Positions 21,892 to 34,400 of a DNA stretch of 64,000 bases are shown here, piece after piece. Positions within the stretch are counted from its first letter, which is position 1. Each line of letters starts with the position of its first letter. The notes below the pieces were generated by a model. The model did not search any database and was not told where the DNA came from. It worked only from the letters and a program-made list of their open reading frames with translations. Source of the stretch: Aricia agestis (Eukaryota > Arthropoda > Insecta > Lepidoptera > Lycaenidae); the NCBI RefSeq assembly GCF_905147365.1, contig NC_056428.1, positions 13,298,001 to 13,362,000 on the forward strand. The letters are read 5' to 3'. The translations under genes were made by a program, and so were the position numbers.

Positions 21892-22489
21892 TTTTATAGA
21901 AATATTACATAATATCTTAAATAGGTACCCAGAAACTTCAATGACATCAGCTATAATTGCATGAATGTGGGATACAGATAGGTGCAAAATCGGAGAGTGA
22001 CCACTACAAAACTGAACATCAAAATTTTATTAACTTTTATTACGAGGTCATTGAGAAGAATTAACATAATATTCTAACTTGTCCGCAATTATTGTCTCAT
22101 TGCGTTTTTCTTGTACAATTTGAACAATGTTTTACAATTAGGAATGAAAGATCATTTACTGTTTGAAGAACATATTTTTTTAGTTGGATATACTAAACAC
22201 ATCTAAAGTGCCTATGTTGGGCCCTGGTGAATAACCATGATGGATAGCTGTCTGCTGTATACATAATCGACATCAATTATTGTTGGCAAATACAGACGAA
22301 TAATCTCCTCTATAAGCGTCTATATTATATGGTCTCCAGAGCCGCACAAGACCTGTGTATCATTCAATTCCGCTAAATTTATTGTACCCGATCACTAATA
22401 AAATATAATTCTAATATTAAAAAAAAGTTTTGAAACTTTCTGTATATTTGTATATACATTTACTAATAGTTATAGTAACTGGAATGATT

Positions 22490-25400
22490 CTAGTTAATTG
22501 GGGGAGGTGGTTGGGAGTACATATTGTAGTAAGTGTTGGTCGGTGCAGTGTAGTTCTCCGCTGGGGGCTGGTTGAATCCCCCCGAGCCGGAGCTGAAGCC
22601 TCCACGTCCCCTGCCTCCACCTCTGCCACGTCCCCTGAATCCAGAGCCGGAGTCCTTGTTGTAACTGCTGTCTCGGCTTCCGAAGCTTGGTCTGCTATCT
22701 TGTCTGTAGCTGGAGCCCTGGCTCTGTCCGAAGCCATTTCCGGAACCATTGTTATCCCATCTTGAGCCTGCTGGTGTTATAAAATTTTTAAGTTGATTTA
22801 AGTTGCCAGAAAAAAAAATTTGAGTTCATAGCCAATGTACTGTCAGAGAATCAGATTCATAGGCACATGGCGGAGCATTTAGTACCTTTAGGGCCATTAG
22901 CGGGCAGGGTCGCGGTTGTGTATCCCGCGTATCCCGTGGCTCTGCCTAAAGCGTAAAGTAGGAACACTCGTTGGGGTTTTAGTGGGTATACTACCGGGGT
23001 ATGAGGGAGTCCCACATACCCCGGTAGCCATCCCCAGACTGCCGGAGATGCGTCATTGCATTTCCCCAACGATAAAAAAAACCAAAAGATGGCGGAGCAG
23101 CATCATTTGAACGCGTTATATCAAACCCAGCTGCCAGATCACGACTAACATTGAATTGACATAACCCGACCAACACATCTGCCTATGAATCCATTTCTTC
23201 GAAGGTACAATTATCATCAGGGCTCGGGAACCGGTTGCAGAACAAAACCGGTTTCGGTCATTGACCCGAAATCGATTTCGGTTTGGGGTCAATGACCGAA
23301 AGGTTGCACTTTACCGGTAAAATCCGGTAAACGCAGAATACCGGTTTTTCTTTAATTTCGGTTTTGGTATTGAAAATTAACCGGTAATTTGCCGCGCGCG
23401 ACGTTGCCACCCTGTGCGCAAGGGAAAAGTAAGATTTTGCATCAAAGTATACCATGGTTGAAAAGGTGCTGACGGAACTGATTCCTTATAGATACGAGTA
23501 CAAGTTTGGGGGTTTCAGCGTTGTTTTAAGAACGGAAAGTATATGTTAATGTGCAAATTATATTCATGAGAATTCAGTTATAGTAATGGACATTGTAATT
23601 ACTATGTAGTATGTATGTGTGCTGTAGGATGAATACTATGATTTATGCCTGTTATCGGTAACCATCTCGATTCAGACAATTTTGATTTTTACAAAATTAT
23701 TATACAGATTTTAATAGGTAATTAGTTTTCTATTAGGTATTTAACAACTATCAGTTAAAAAATGTAGTGTTTATTTTTTATTTTACTCGATTTAAAAAGT
23801 GTATTTGTTTTATAGTCTAAGTCAACGGCAGGCAACAGGCGGACCGCGAAAGGTCGAATTTCGGACCGCGAAATATTGTAAATATTAATTTAAAAATTTG
23901 AAAAACTTATGGTGTATTCCGAACACTTTAAATAAGTTAAAGTTAATTTTTCAACAAATTAGACAAATGCTAACTAACGAAATTTTTTTCATTCTACATA
24001 AAAAAATAGCTATATTCACGTAAATATTGCCATAAAAATTGCTCCAGTAGTTCGTGAGATAAACCCTTTCTAATATTTCCCCCGTTTTTCCCACATTTTC
24101 CTGAGTTTCTTCGGTCGTATTAGGTTAGCGTTATAATATATAGCCTTATTCGATTCGATTGATTAAAGTATAGATTTCTTTAAATTATCGCTTGACAAAT
24201 TCGTGTCTCGATCTAACAGACTATGAAAAGTAGCAATAACAGGGTCATAATAGGCTCATAATCATGGTACGATGCATGGTATAATATGGTAGTGATGATG
24301 ATGATGATGAATGTAATTTGCATAGTAGCATATGCTTTCCGTTCTTAAAACAACGCCGAAACTCCCAAACTTGTATCTATAAAGAATCAGGAATTCTCTC
24401 AGCACCTTCCGAACCACGGTGTACCAGGTATACCTCGGTGCAAAATCTTACTTTTTTGTAGCATATGCTTAGCATACTTCTCACGAAACCGAAGTCACCA
24501 CATGTTTTCCTATAAATTTTGAGGAGCTCCCTCGATTACTTATGGACCCTTCATCAGATCACCACTTTTGTGAATATAATACCAAATTGCGATGATACCA
24601 TATATACCAAAAGAAAAATTTAAAAAATTCGTTTACAAACGGTGGAGTAATTGTTGAACATAAAAAAACGAACATAACACCTCCCCCATTTTGAAAGTCG
24701 GTTAAAATTGTAGCCTATTTATATATTTATTCTGATGTATAAGCTATAATATTATTGTAAAGTTTCATAAAAATCTGTTCAGTAGTTTTTGCGTGAAAGA
24801 GTAACAAACATCCATACATCCAAACAAACTTTCGCCTTTATAATATTAGTAGGAAGTAGGATGTTTAAGGGCTCCACGAAGTGAAAAATTTTTACGGAAA
24901 TTATGTAAAAATATTATTATACGGATGTTTCTCTACATACATTTTTCTTAGACCTCAAATTGTCAACGTAAGAACATGCGGACTGAATGTCAAAACAGAT
25001 GAAATAAAGGGTTTTGCCACTTCAAATCATGCATCTCTTTCTACCACGCAGTGTTACTGATACTGACATCTCGCTTGCTCAGCTCTTTGTTTCTCTATTC
25101 CGATATATAATATTAACTTTTTGGTTAAAATACATACTTAATATAAATTATAACCTAACCTAACTAGTGTCTAGTCTCACCTCGTCCACTGTCGAACCGT
25201 CCGCCGCCGCCGCCGCGTCCGCCCCGCCCGCGCGGCCCCCCGCGCCCGCCCCGCCCGCCGCGGTCCTCGTCGTCGCGGTCGCGGAAGTTGCGCCCACGAC
25301 CTGACATAACCATGTTCACTTATCAAGTTATCACTTACATAGTATAAAATAATGGCGCTTTTTTTCCCCTATGTCCCTTTGTTCCCTTTAATCTTACGGA

Positions 25401-28400
25401 TTTTGATGCGATTTTCTTTAATAGATAGTGATTAAAGAGGAAGGTTTATCAGTATAATAACATTCGTTAAATAATGGAGAAATACTATAATTTTTGGGGT
25501 TTCTAATGTGATGTCGTAATTAAAATAAAATAACATTTTTTTTTCCGCATACATTGCAAACGCAGGCTGAACCCTACAAGATTTATCAAAATAATGTTAG
25601 AATTGTGCACTTAAAATAAAACACAATTTTACAGCTGCCCCCCCCCCCCCCCCCCCCTATAAATGATAAAAATGAAAATGTTGGAAACAACATATATTTT
25701 CAATCAGAATAATAATGATTGAATGACCGACCATCTTCTCAAACCCTAGCTGAAATCCTGGGTACGCCCTTGTGTATTCACTTCATCGATCAATTACATA
25801 TAATTTAACAACATTATTAATTCGAAAGTGTGTTTGTCGTTACCTCTTCATGCCTTAACCGCTAAACCGATTTGGCTAATATTTTGGTATGGAGTTGTAT
25901 TGCGTCCGGAATAGGACATAGGATACTTTTATCCCGAAAAAATTTACGGTTCCTTTCTTATTCGCAATAAACTAAATCTTACGTGTAGAATAACATCAAC
26001 TCACCATATTTGCCTTTGAATCCCATTCCACACTGCGCCAGCTCGAGCAGCTTGGGGTTAACCACCTGGTTGGCCTCCTGCAGCACCGACATCAAATCCC
26101 TAGCCTAGAGAAAAATAATACTTAAAATCACAAATTTTACTTCACAATAATTTTATTAGTTATTACATTAAGTGGACTACAGCTTCTTATGCTTTGTACT
26201 CACATGCGGTTTTGCTCGATCGTGCAATAACGACGAGCAAAACCCGCGGCTCGGGATTTCGTCCACACATTCAGCATTGCTCGATAGTTTTATTCTAAAT
26301 CGATATATTTAATCCCATCGAGCCGGCGTGATGCGAGCCTTCGAGCTGTGAGTTTTGCGGTCCACACAGTAATTATTACTCCATTTGGAGTAAAACTATC
26401 GAGCAAAACCGCATGTAAGTACTTACCATTAGCCTTATTTATGCGGGACCTATGCGGGACCCTCAACATTTAAAGCTTAGTATTTTTATTGCGTCACACG
26501 TCGGGCAATACCACATAACTACTTTTTAATATTGACCACAGTATGTGTACTTGCTTGCAAAAAAAAGTATAATAATTTAATAAAGTCATGATTTTGGGGG
26601 CTCGATCACGTCTTCTATGACCCCGCCCCCTTCGAACCGCTCATGTGGCAGCTACACCTACCTTGGCGGAGTTGTTGGGCGTGAAGAGGGTGTAGGCGGT
26701 GCCGGTGTTTTGGGAGCGGCCCGTGCGGCCGATGCGGTGCACGTAGTCCTCGCTGTTGTTGGGGTAGTCGTAGTTGATGACGAACTTCACGTCTTCGACG
26801 TCTGTGGGAGCGAGTCGTGTCACCCGTGCTTGTGTTGGGTAAGTCGTTTGTCCACCGTCACCGTTACCTTACATTTTTTGCAACGGTGACGGTGGTCAAA
26901 CGATAGAATTCACCCAAACAATGACACTGGCGTACGTTCACATAGTTAATTATATCTCGTACATTGATAGCATCTTGTTTTTTTTTGACGTGAACTAAGG
27001 GGCTGCGTTGCGGCGATACATCGTATAATTTACGACGCGCGACGCCACAGAACACATCGTAAAATTTTCGATGTAATTCTGGTGCATTTCCGCTAAAACA
27101 CGTCACTTTGCGTTTCTGTGCGATGCGATGTCGTAACAAAAAAAAATCATATAGCATAGTACGCTGTACAATGCGCTGTAGCATCGTAAATTTTCACGAT
27201 GCGTTCTGCGGCGTCGTAGATTCTTTTAAAAGCAATGTAGTTTTTTACGATGCAACGGCGCAACTCAGTGTTGTGGCCCGGCCCTAACACTTACGCGGGT
27301 ACGAATATATATTGATCACGTTTAAACCGAGAGCAATATTTTCGCCGAGTGAAGAGTCAAGTAGCGATAGTTCACGAATTTTGGCATACTAAATGAACTT
27401 AATCTACCATATTATTGATTGCAGTTAGTGCATAAAACCCTTTTTCTATTATATTACTGTCATTACTAATCATAGAACGTAGGATTGAAGACAATAGACT
27501 AATAACTACAGTGCCAATGTCAGGGTGTCGAGTAAATAATAATAATATAATTGAATTTGGAACCCTTTACAAAATGTATGGTCAATTGAGGGATAATTAA
27601 AATAATAAGTATCCTTAAAATCTGTTTAATTGGCTACCAGCTATATTAAGGCTGTCTTCTTCTTGCCTAAGATACCAAAACACTTTAATTTTCCCTCAAA
27701 ACTCATAACACAAAACAATTACCTTGGCACGGGACCGGAGGCAGCTGGAAATAACTGTATTATGCCCATCAGTAGTCCGGAGTGTTGAGGCCAAGAGTCG
27801 CTCGCTATCCCTCGAATTTGTCAGGTGGCGTAGGGCAAATCTCTCATGACACATAACCGAGCAAAACTATTTTCATATCTTGATTTATACAATCCCCTTA
27901 ATTATTTTAGAGGCAGCATGCTTAAGAAAGTGTGCGCTGACAGTCGGATACTGTCAATTGTCAAAATGTGCAATCGTAGTCAGCAACACACGGCTTAGCC
28001 CTTATCTCTGGACGCATGCGCCTCTGAAATGAAAACAATTAAATGCCAAGTTAGTCATGGAAATTTTATTTTGTTCTGATTGGGCTTGGTTTCTATGGAA
28101 GCTGTTTTAATAATATTTAGGCATTTATTCATGCCTCAGTCAATAAAATTTATCAAACAAGATTGGAATTAATTTAATGTGGATAGTTTAGAAATTGTGA
28201 TTCAAAACAGCCCCCATAAAATAATTTACCTAACACTTTTGCCCATTAACATCAAAATGGCATTGTGGAACCATCTTCGTTATTTCTGATATTTCATTTA
28301 TTCAGTTTAAAATGTAACAAGTTTTTTTTAAACTTGTTTTTATTTGAATATCAGTAATTGAAATAATTTGCTCACCAATGAAGAAATTATAAACTTATAT

Positions 28401-31400
28401 TTTGCTGTTTTGTTGTAATTTTAAGTAGAAGTGAAATATTCAAAACATTATTTTTGCAGTGCAGTAAATAAATAAGTTTAATAAGACTATTTTAGCATTT
28501 CTTCTTTCTTGCTTATTATAAGTAAATAATTATAATTTATTATTTCGTAGTTAAGATCAATCGTTGTGCAGATCTTGTGTAAAATAAATTTATGTTATTG
28601 TGTCCTTTTATTTAATTTTTAACTTTAATGCTGATTGTGTCCTATTTATGATCCTGTTTCTGTAGTTTATTTTATTTAAAGCATCTGCAACTGTTTACCC
28701 AATAGTAGGGCATTGTTTGTAGTTTGTATGTTCATTTGTGAACTATTTTATTATTTAGCATTATACCTAAGCATGAACAACTTAATGTTCTTTAAGAAAT
28801 AGAGTTCTATATACCTAGCCCAAGCTTCAAATTGCATATTTAAGTTTCTTTTTCTTCATTGGCATCAAGCAGCGGCCGATAGCAATAACGTTTGTGGCCC
28901 ACTATATCATTTATCATACCTCTACGCTCCTGACATCTCTTAGACCTGAATAACACCCCGGTACAGTGCGAGGTGTCTTTTGGGAATATCCATAAATTAC
29001 CAAATACTTTTCCCATATACTCTGTTTTGTTTTGTTTCTTAGCTTTACAGGTTATTTTAACTATAATATTTTCCAAGTTCCAATGTATTGATCTTTCTAA
29101 AATTTTTCCCAATGTCCTACTTTATCTTTGTAATTCATAGACACTTCCCATATTTTTACATCAAACCTCGCGACTGTTTGTCTTTTGTTATATGCCTTTG
29201 TGTCAGCCATTTTGAAATTTTTGCACCAAAGCAAATGGCGGCAAACATTTCAAAATACTTTGGCGGGAAAACGTCACCACCGTATTTTTACTTAAGCCCG
29301 GCATAAACAATAGATAATCAACTTCTGGGCACTTACAGTATTTTTTTATAGAATACGTAACACTTTGCCATTTATACAAAATATTATTTTTACTTATAAG
29401 GTGACATAATGTTTAAGCATGTTTTCAGGCTTTGATACAATATCAATTAATTTTCATTTTTGGTTTAAGTTGGCAGCAGCACCTGATTCTTCCAGCTGAT
29501 CCGATAAAAACATTTGTTGCCTTGATATCAGTGAAATAATGATTCTCATGTTGCTAGGAGTAAAAAATACACAAAATAAATTCAATAAATTCTTACACAA
29601 ATTATGGGTTCTAAAAATATTTTAAACATTCAACATATTCGAATATAAAGTTGAAGCATCTGTCGTCCTGTAAAAACAGAATATAAAAATGTTCCTTTCC
29701 GTTCATTTCACAAATTGAGTATACACGCTTTATGTAGCAATACTGTGCACGAGTCCACACAAACTTTGCGTGTGTGTACGGACATTTGCGTGCGCGCGTA
29801 CATGACTGTTTGCGTGCTGGTACGCAAACTACGTTTATACATGCGGTAATCTGCATTTGTGTTTAATACAATATAGCGCACAATAAACCGTGATGGTTGG
29901 AGATTTCTATTGATAAGTGTTTCTATATATGTCCGTGTGCCTGCATGTGTTTAGGTTGGATGAAAAAAGACTTCGTCTACTGCCGATTATTGTCGAAGTA
30001 TTATATTTTGCATGTGTCTGTATGTGCTTAGGTTGGATATTTCTATGACAATGTATGTCTGTACCATAAAGTTAATATACCTAGCGGAATAGAGCAACAA
30101 TCTCGAGCTGTCTAACGAAACTGAAATTGGTTTCATTTGTGTGTAAATAATATATGTTCGTATACACTTACACAAGCATGATTGAACATGATTTCTATGA
30201 GATTAAATTGTCAACGTGCGGCACGTGCCGACTGGACGTCAAAAAAAGAGTGCTGCTGTCATGTATCACCACATCTCTTTTTACCACGCAGTGTTACTGA
30301 TATTGACATCTCTCTTGCTCAGGCCTTTGTTTCTTTATTCCACTAGGTATATTCATTTACTTTATGGTCAACGGGGCTAAAATGGTTGCTTTGAAGAATC
30401 ATGATATGAATCATAATATGATTCATTTTTCTAATATCGCAAAATGCAACTCTGCTTGCAATTCATTTCTGTATTTTTGTACTGATTTGACATTTGTCAG
30501 TTTGACAGTTTTGACAATTCATTTGCTGAATTGATTGAGAGGAATTGCTAAATGTGACCATGTTAGCCCCGCTGTACTCTTTACGTCTGTGTTTGTGTCT
30601 GTGTCTGTATACTGTATACTGACCAAGTCCACGTGCAGCCACGTCAGTAGCGACGAGTATGGCGGACGGGGAGCGACGGAACTGCATCAGCACGTGGTCC
30701 CTCTCCTGCTGATTCTTATCGCCGTGGATGGAGAGCGCGCGCCAGCCAGCGTGCGATAATGCGCGGGTTATGTCGTCCACCTATAAATTATATGATACTA
30801 GATGCCGCTCGCAACTCCTTTGAGCCATAATTCGTTTATTGCGCGGGAACCGTACATTTTTTCGGGATAAAAAGTATCCTATGTCCTTTCCCGGGACTCA
30901 AAGTATATCCATGCCAAATTTGAGAAAAATCGGTTTAGCGGTTTGGCCGTGAAGAGGTAACAGACAGACACACTTTCGCATTTATAATATTAAGTATGGA
31001 TTACCACCAGCTTTGGATTTATGTATAGACAGTATATGCCATGGCTTATGGGGGGGGTTTCGTACATAGGGGCAGCAAAGTTAAAGTGAAAAATATAAAT
31101 CCGGCCCTGATTACGACAGAGACAGATGTATGGACCATTCTTGATTCAATTCATCATGTAATGTCAAAATGGCTTAGGCAAGTTTTTTTTTTTTAATTAA
31201 ATAAGGGGCAAACGAGCAAACGGGTCACCTGATGGTAAGCAACTACCGTCGCCCATGGACACTCGCAACATCAGAAGAGCTGCAGGTGCGTTGCCGGCCT
31301 TTTAGGAGGGAATACACTATTTTCTTGAAGGTTTGCAGGTCGTATCGGTCCGGAAATACTGCTGGTGACAGTTCATTCCAGAGTTTTACAGTGCGCGGCA

Positions 31401-34400
31401 GAAAGTTACGCGAAAAACGCACTGTGGAAGACTGCCACTCATCAAGGTGATGAGGATGGTATGTTTTTCGCGTGGGTTATTGCTTGTGCATCAGCCAAGT
31501 CTACAACTACTCTGTCTGAATACTGTCTTTTATTGTACAAACAAACTCTACATACCTTGCGCTTTGTCTCAGCAAAGATTATAGTTTTAGTTTCCTCTTC
31601 AGATGAGATCTCTGTGAGCAGAGTCAGCAACTTATCATTCTTCTCCCACTCTTCACAGACGTCCACAATTTGCAGGATGTTGTGGTTGGCCGACAACGAC
31701 AAGGAACCAATGTTGATTTGTATGTAGTCGTTCAAGAACTCCTCTGCCAAGTTTTGGACCTCTTTCGGCCATGTTGCAGACCACATCAAGACCTGAAAAA
31801 TTGTTGGCAAAATAATAGAGAAACGAAAAGTCAAAAGCTTGTAGTGTAACCACCTCCAAAAAAAAACTGGCAAAAAATGAATTATTCTCACCTGTCTGTC
31901 AGGTCTGATTTGCTCAATGATCTTTCTGATTTGAGGCTCAAAACCCATGTCCAACATTCTGTCGGCTTCATCCAGAACTAAGTATGTGCAGCGACGAAGA
32001 TTTGTAGTTTCTAAAACAGAATATTATGATTTTTAACTCATACAAAAAGTAAAAACACCAGTAAAATGGTAACTTCAATAATTGTATTAATTATCAATTT
32101 TCTTTATAAACTATGTTATGAAAAACTTTGTCAATTCATTACTTTTCATTGCATTTTTTACTTCTTATAAACTGAAATGACTCACAGATGTATGTTTCAC
32201 AGTTCACTCACCCTTCTCTAAGAAGTCAATCAAGCGACCAGGAGTAGCGATCACAATCTCAACACCTCGCTCCAAGGTCCGACCCTGTGGTCCTTTTGGT
32301 GCACCTCCAAAGATGCATGTGTTACGTACTTGTACATTTTGACCAAAGTCATTAGCAACCTGGGAAAAGCAAATAAGTTGAAATAGAACTAGACACTCAA
32401 TAGAACTAACTAGCCCATCAAAATATATAGTGTATTAAAAAGTGTCCAAATAATTTTTATGTTTCTAGTGGATATACAGGGTGTCCCAGAACTCAACGTC
32501 AAGCCGAAACGGGGAGACAGGATTGATTGTAACCATCATGAGAAAATCACAAAAAAATCTATCCTATGCAGTTTGAAAATTATGGGCATTTAAGAAAAAC
32601 CTAAAGATTTGGTCAAACTGTAACCATTTTTCGGTTATTGTGGTTAATTTTTATTACTTTTGTTCATTTAAACTTTGGAATCGTAAACCTAAATAACATT
32701 TCTAGAATCACAGTCAAAAATAATGACACAATTGCCCCAAGTTTCCTAGAATTAAGACTATTTGTTAAACTATGAATTTAAAATTTTCAAAATTTGTCGA
32801 CTTTGAAAGGCCCTCCTTTAAAAAAAATGTACTAGAGTGCCTTGGCAAGTGCCATAAAAAGTTGGCGCATTTAATCAGGATTGTAAAATGGTACAATACC
32901 TGTTAGTTTCGTACTAAAAAAATGAGTAAAAAATTAAAAACCTCAAGTAACCCGATTTTTGCTAACCCATTTTAGTCAGTTAAAACGTTTTTTATTCGCA
33001 CAAGCTCTTAGTAGGTTCTTAATTTTAAGGCAAAATGATGAGAGAGATGGGTAGTGGACATGTTTGCCATGAGTGAGCAAGACAGTCCCGCCACTTTTAC
33101 GAAAGTCAACAAAAGTAAAATCAATAAAATAATGAAAAATCTTGCCCTAGTTTAGTTTAGGTTTATTGGAATAAAAGTCAGATAGGGAAATAACATTTTT
33201 TATTACAACAAATGTTCAAATTGTTTACCATCAGCCTCAATACACACCCTACATCTTTTGAGCTGCCTGAGAGCTTGAATGGCACGAATTACCTACATTT
33301 TTTACGAGAAAATTTACCAACTTTGTTAGAGGACGTACCACTAACAGATCGTCGCCACATGTGGTATCAACAAGATGGCTGCCCAGCACATTACGCAGTA
33401 CAAGTAAGAGATTTCCTTAACCAGGAATATCCGGAAAGGTGGATTGGACGTTCAGGCACTGTCTCGTGGCCAGCCCGTTCCCCAGATTTAAATCCACTGG
33501 ATTTTTTTTATTGGGGCGTTCTCAAAGAAAAAGTTTATTCGAAGCCCATTGAGAGCGTAGCCGAGCTGCGTGAACGAATTTCTCAAGCTGCTGAGGACAT
33601 CAACTCTCGAGGATATGCCTGGCTAATAAGTAGATCTTTTATAAGAAGATGTAGGGTGTGTATTGAGGCTGATGGTGAACAATTTGAACATTTTTTGTAA
33701 TAAAAAATGTTATTTCCCTATCTGACTTTTATTCCAATAAACCTAAACTAAACTAGGGCAAGATTTTTCATTATTTTATTGATTTTACTTTTGTTGACTT
33801 TCGTAAAAGTGGCGGGACTGTCTTGCTCACTCATGGCAAACATGTCCACTACCCATCTCTCTCATCATTTTGCCTTAAAATTAAGAACCTACTAAGAGCT
33901 TGTGTGAATAAAAAACGTTTTAACTGACTAAAATGGGTTAGCAAAAATCGGGTTACTTGAGGTTTTTAATTTTTTACTCATTTTTTTAGTACGAAACTAA
34001 CAGGTATTGTACCATTTTACAATCCTGATTAAATGCGCCAACTTTTTATGGCACTTACCAAGGCACTCTAGTACATTTTTTTTAAAGGACTTTCAAAGTC
34101 GACAAATTTTGAAAATTTTAAATTCATAGTTTAACAAATAGTCTTAATTCTAGGAAACTTGGGGCAATTGTGTCATTATTTTTGACTGTGATTCTAGAAA
34201 TGTTATTTAGGTTTACGATTCCAAAGTTTAAATGAACAAAAGTAATAAAAATTAACCACAATAACCGAAAAATGGTTACAGTTTGACCAAATCTTTAGGT
34301 TTTTCTTAAATGCCCATAATTTTCAAACTGCATAGGATAGATTTTTTCTGTGATTTTTCTCATGATGGTTACAATCAATCCTGTCGCCCCGTTTCAGCTT

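Noticed and set aside
22430..22765. 111-aa plus-strand ORF
   Set aside because: It is the shadow of the Rm62 RGG-rich last exon on the opposite strand.
28840..29112. 90-aa minus-strand ORF in an Rm62 intron
   Set aside because: No family resemblance, no splice context and no neighbouring exon. Could be chance in AT-rich DNA.
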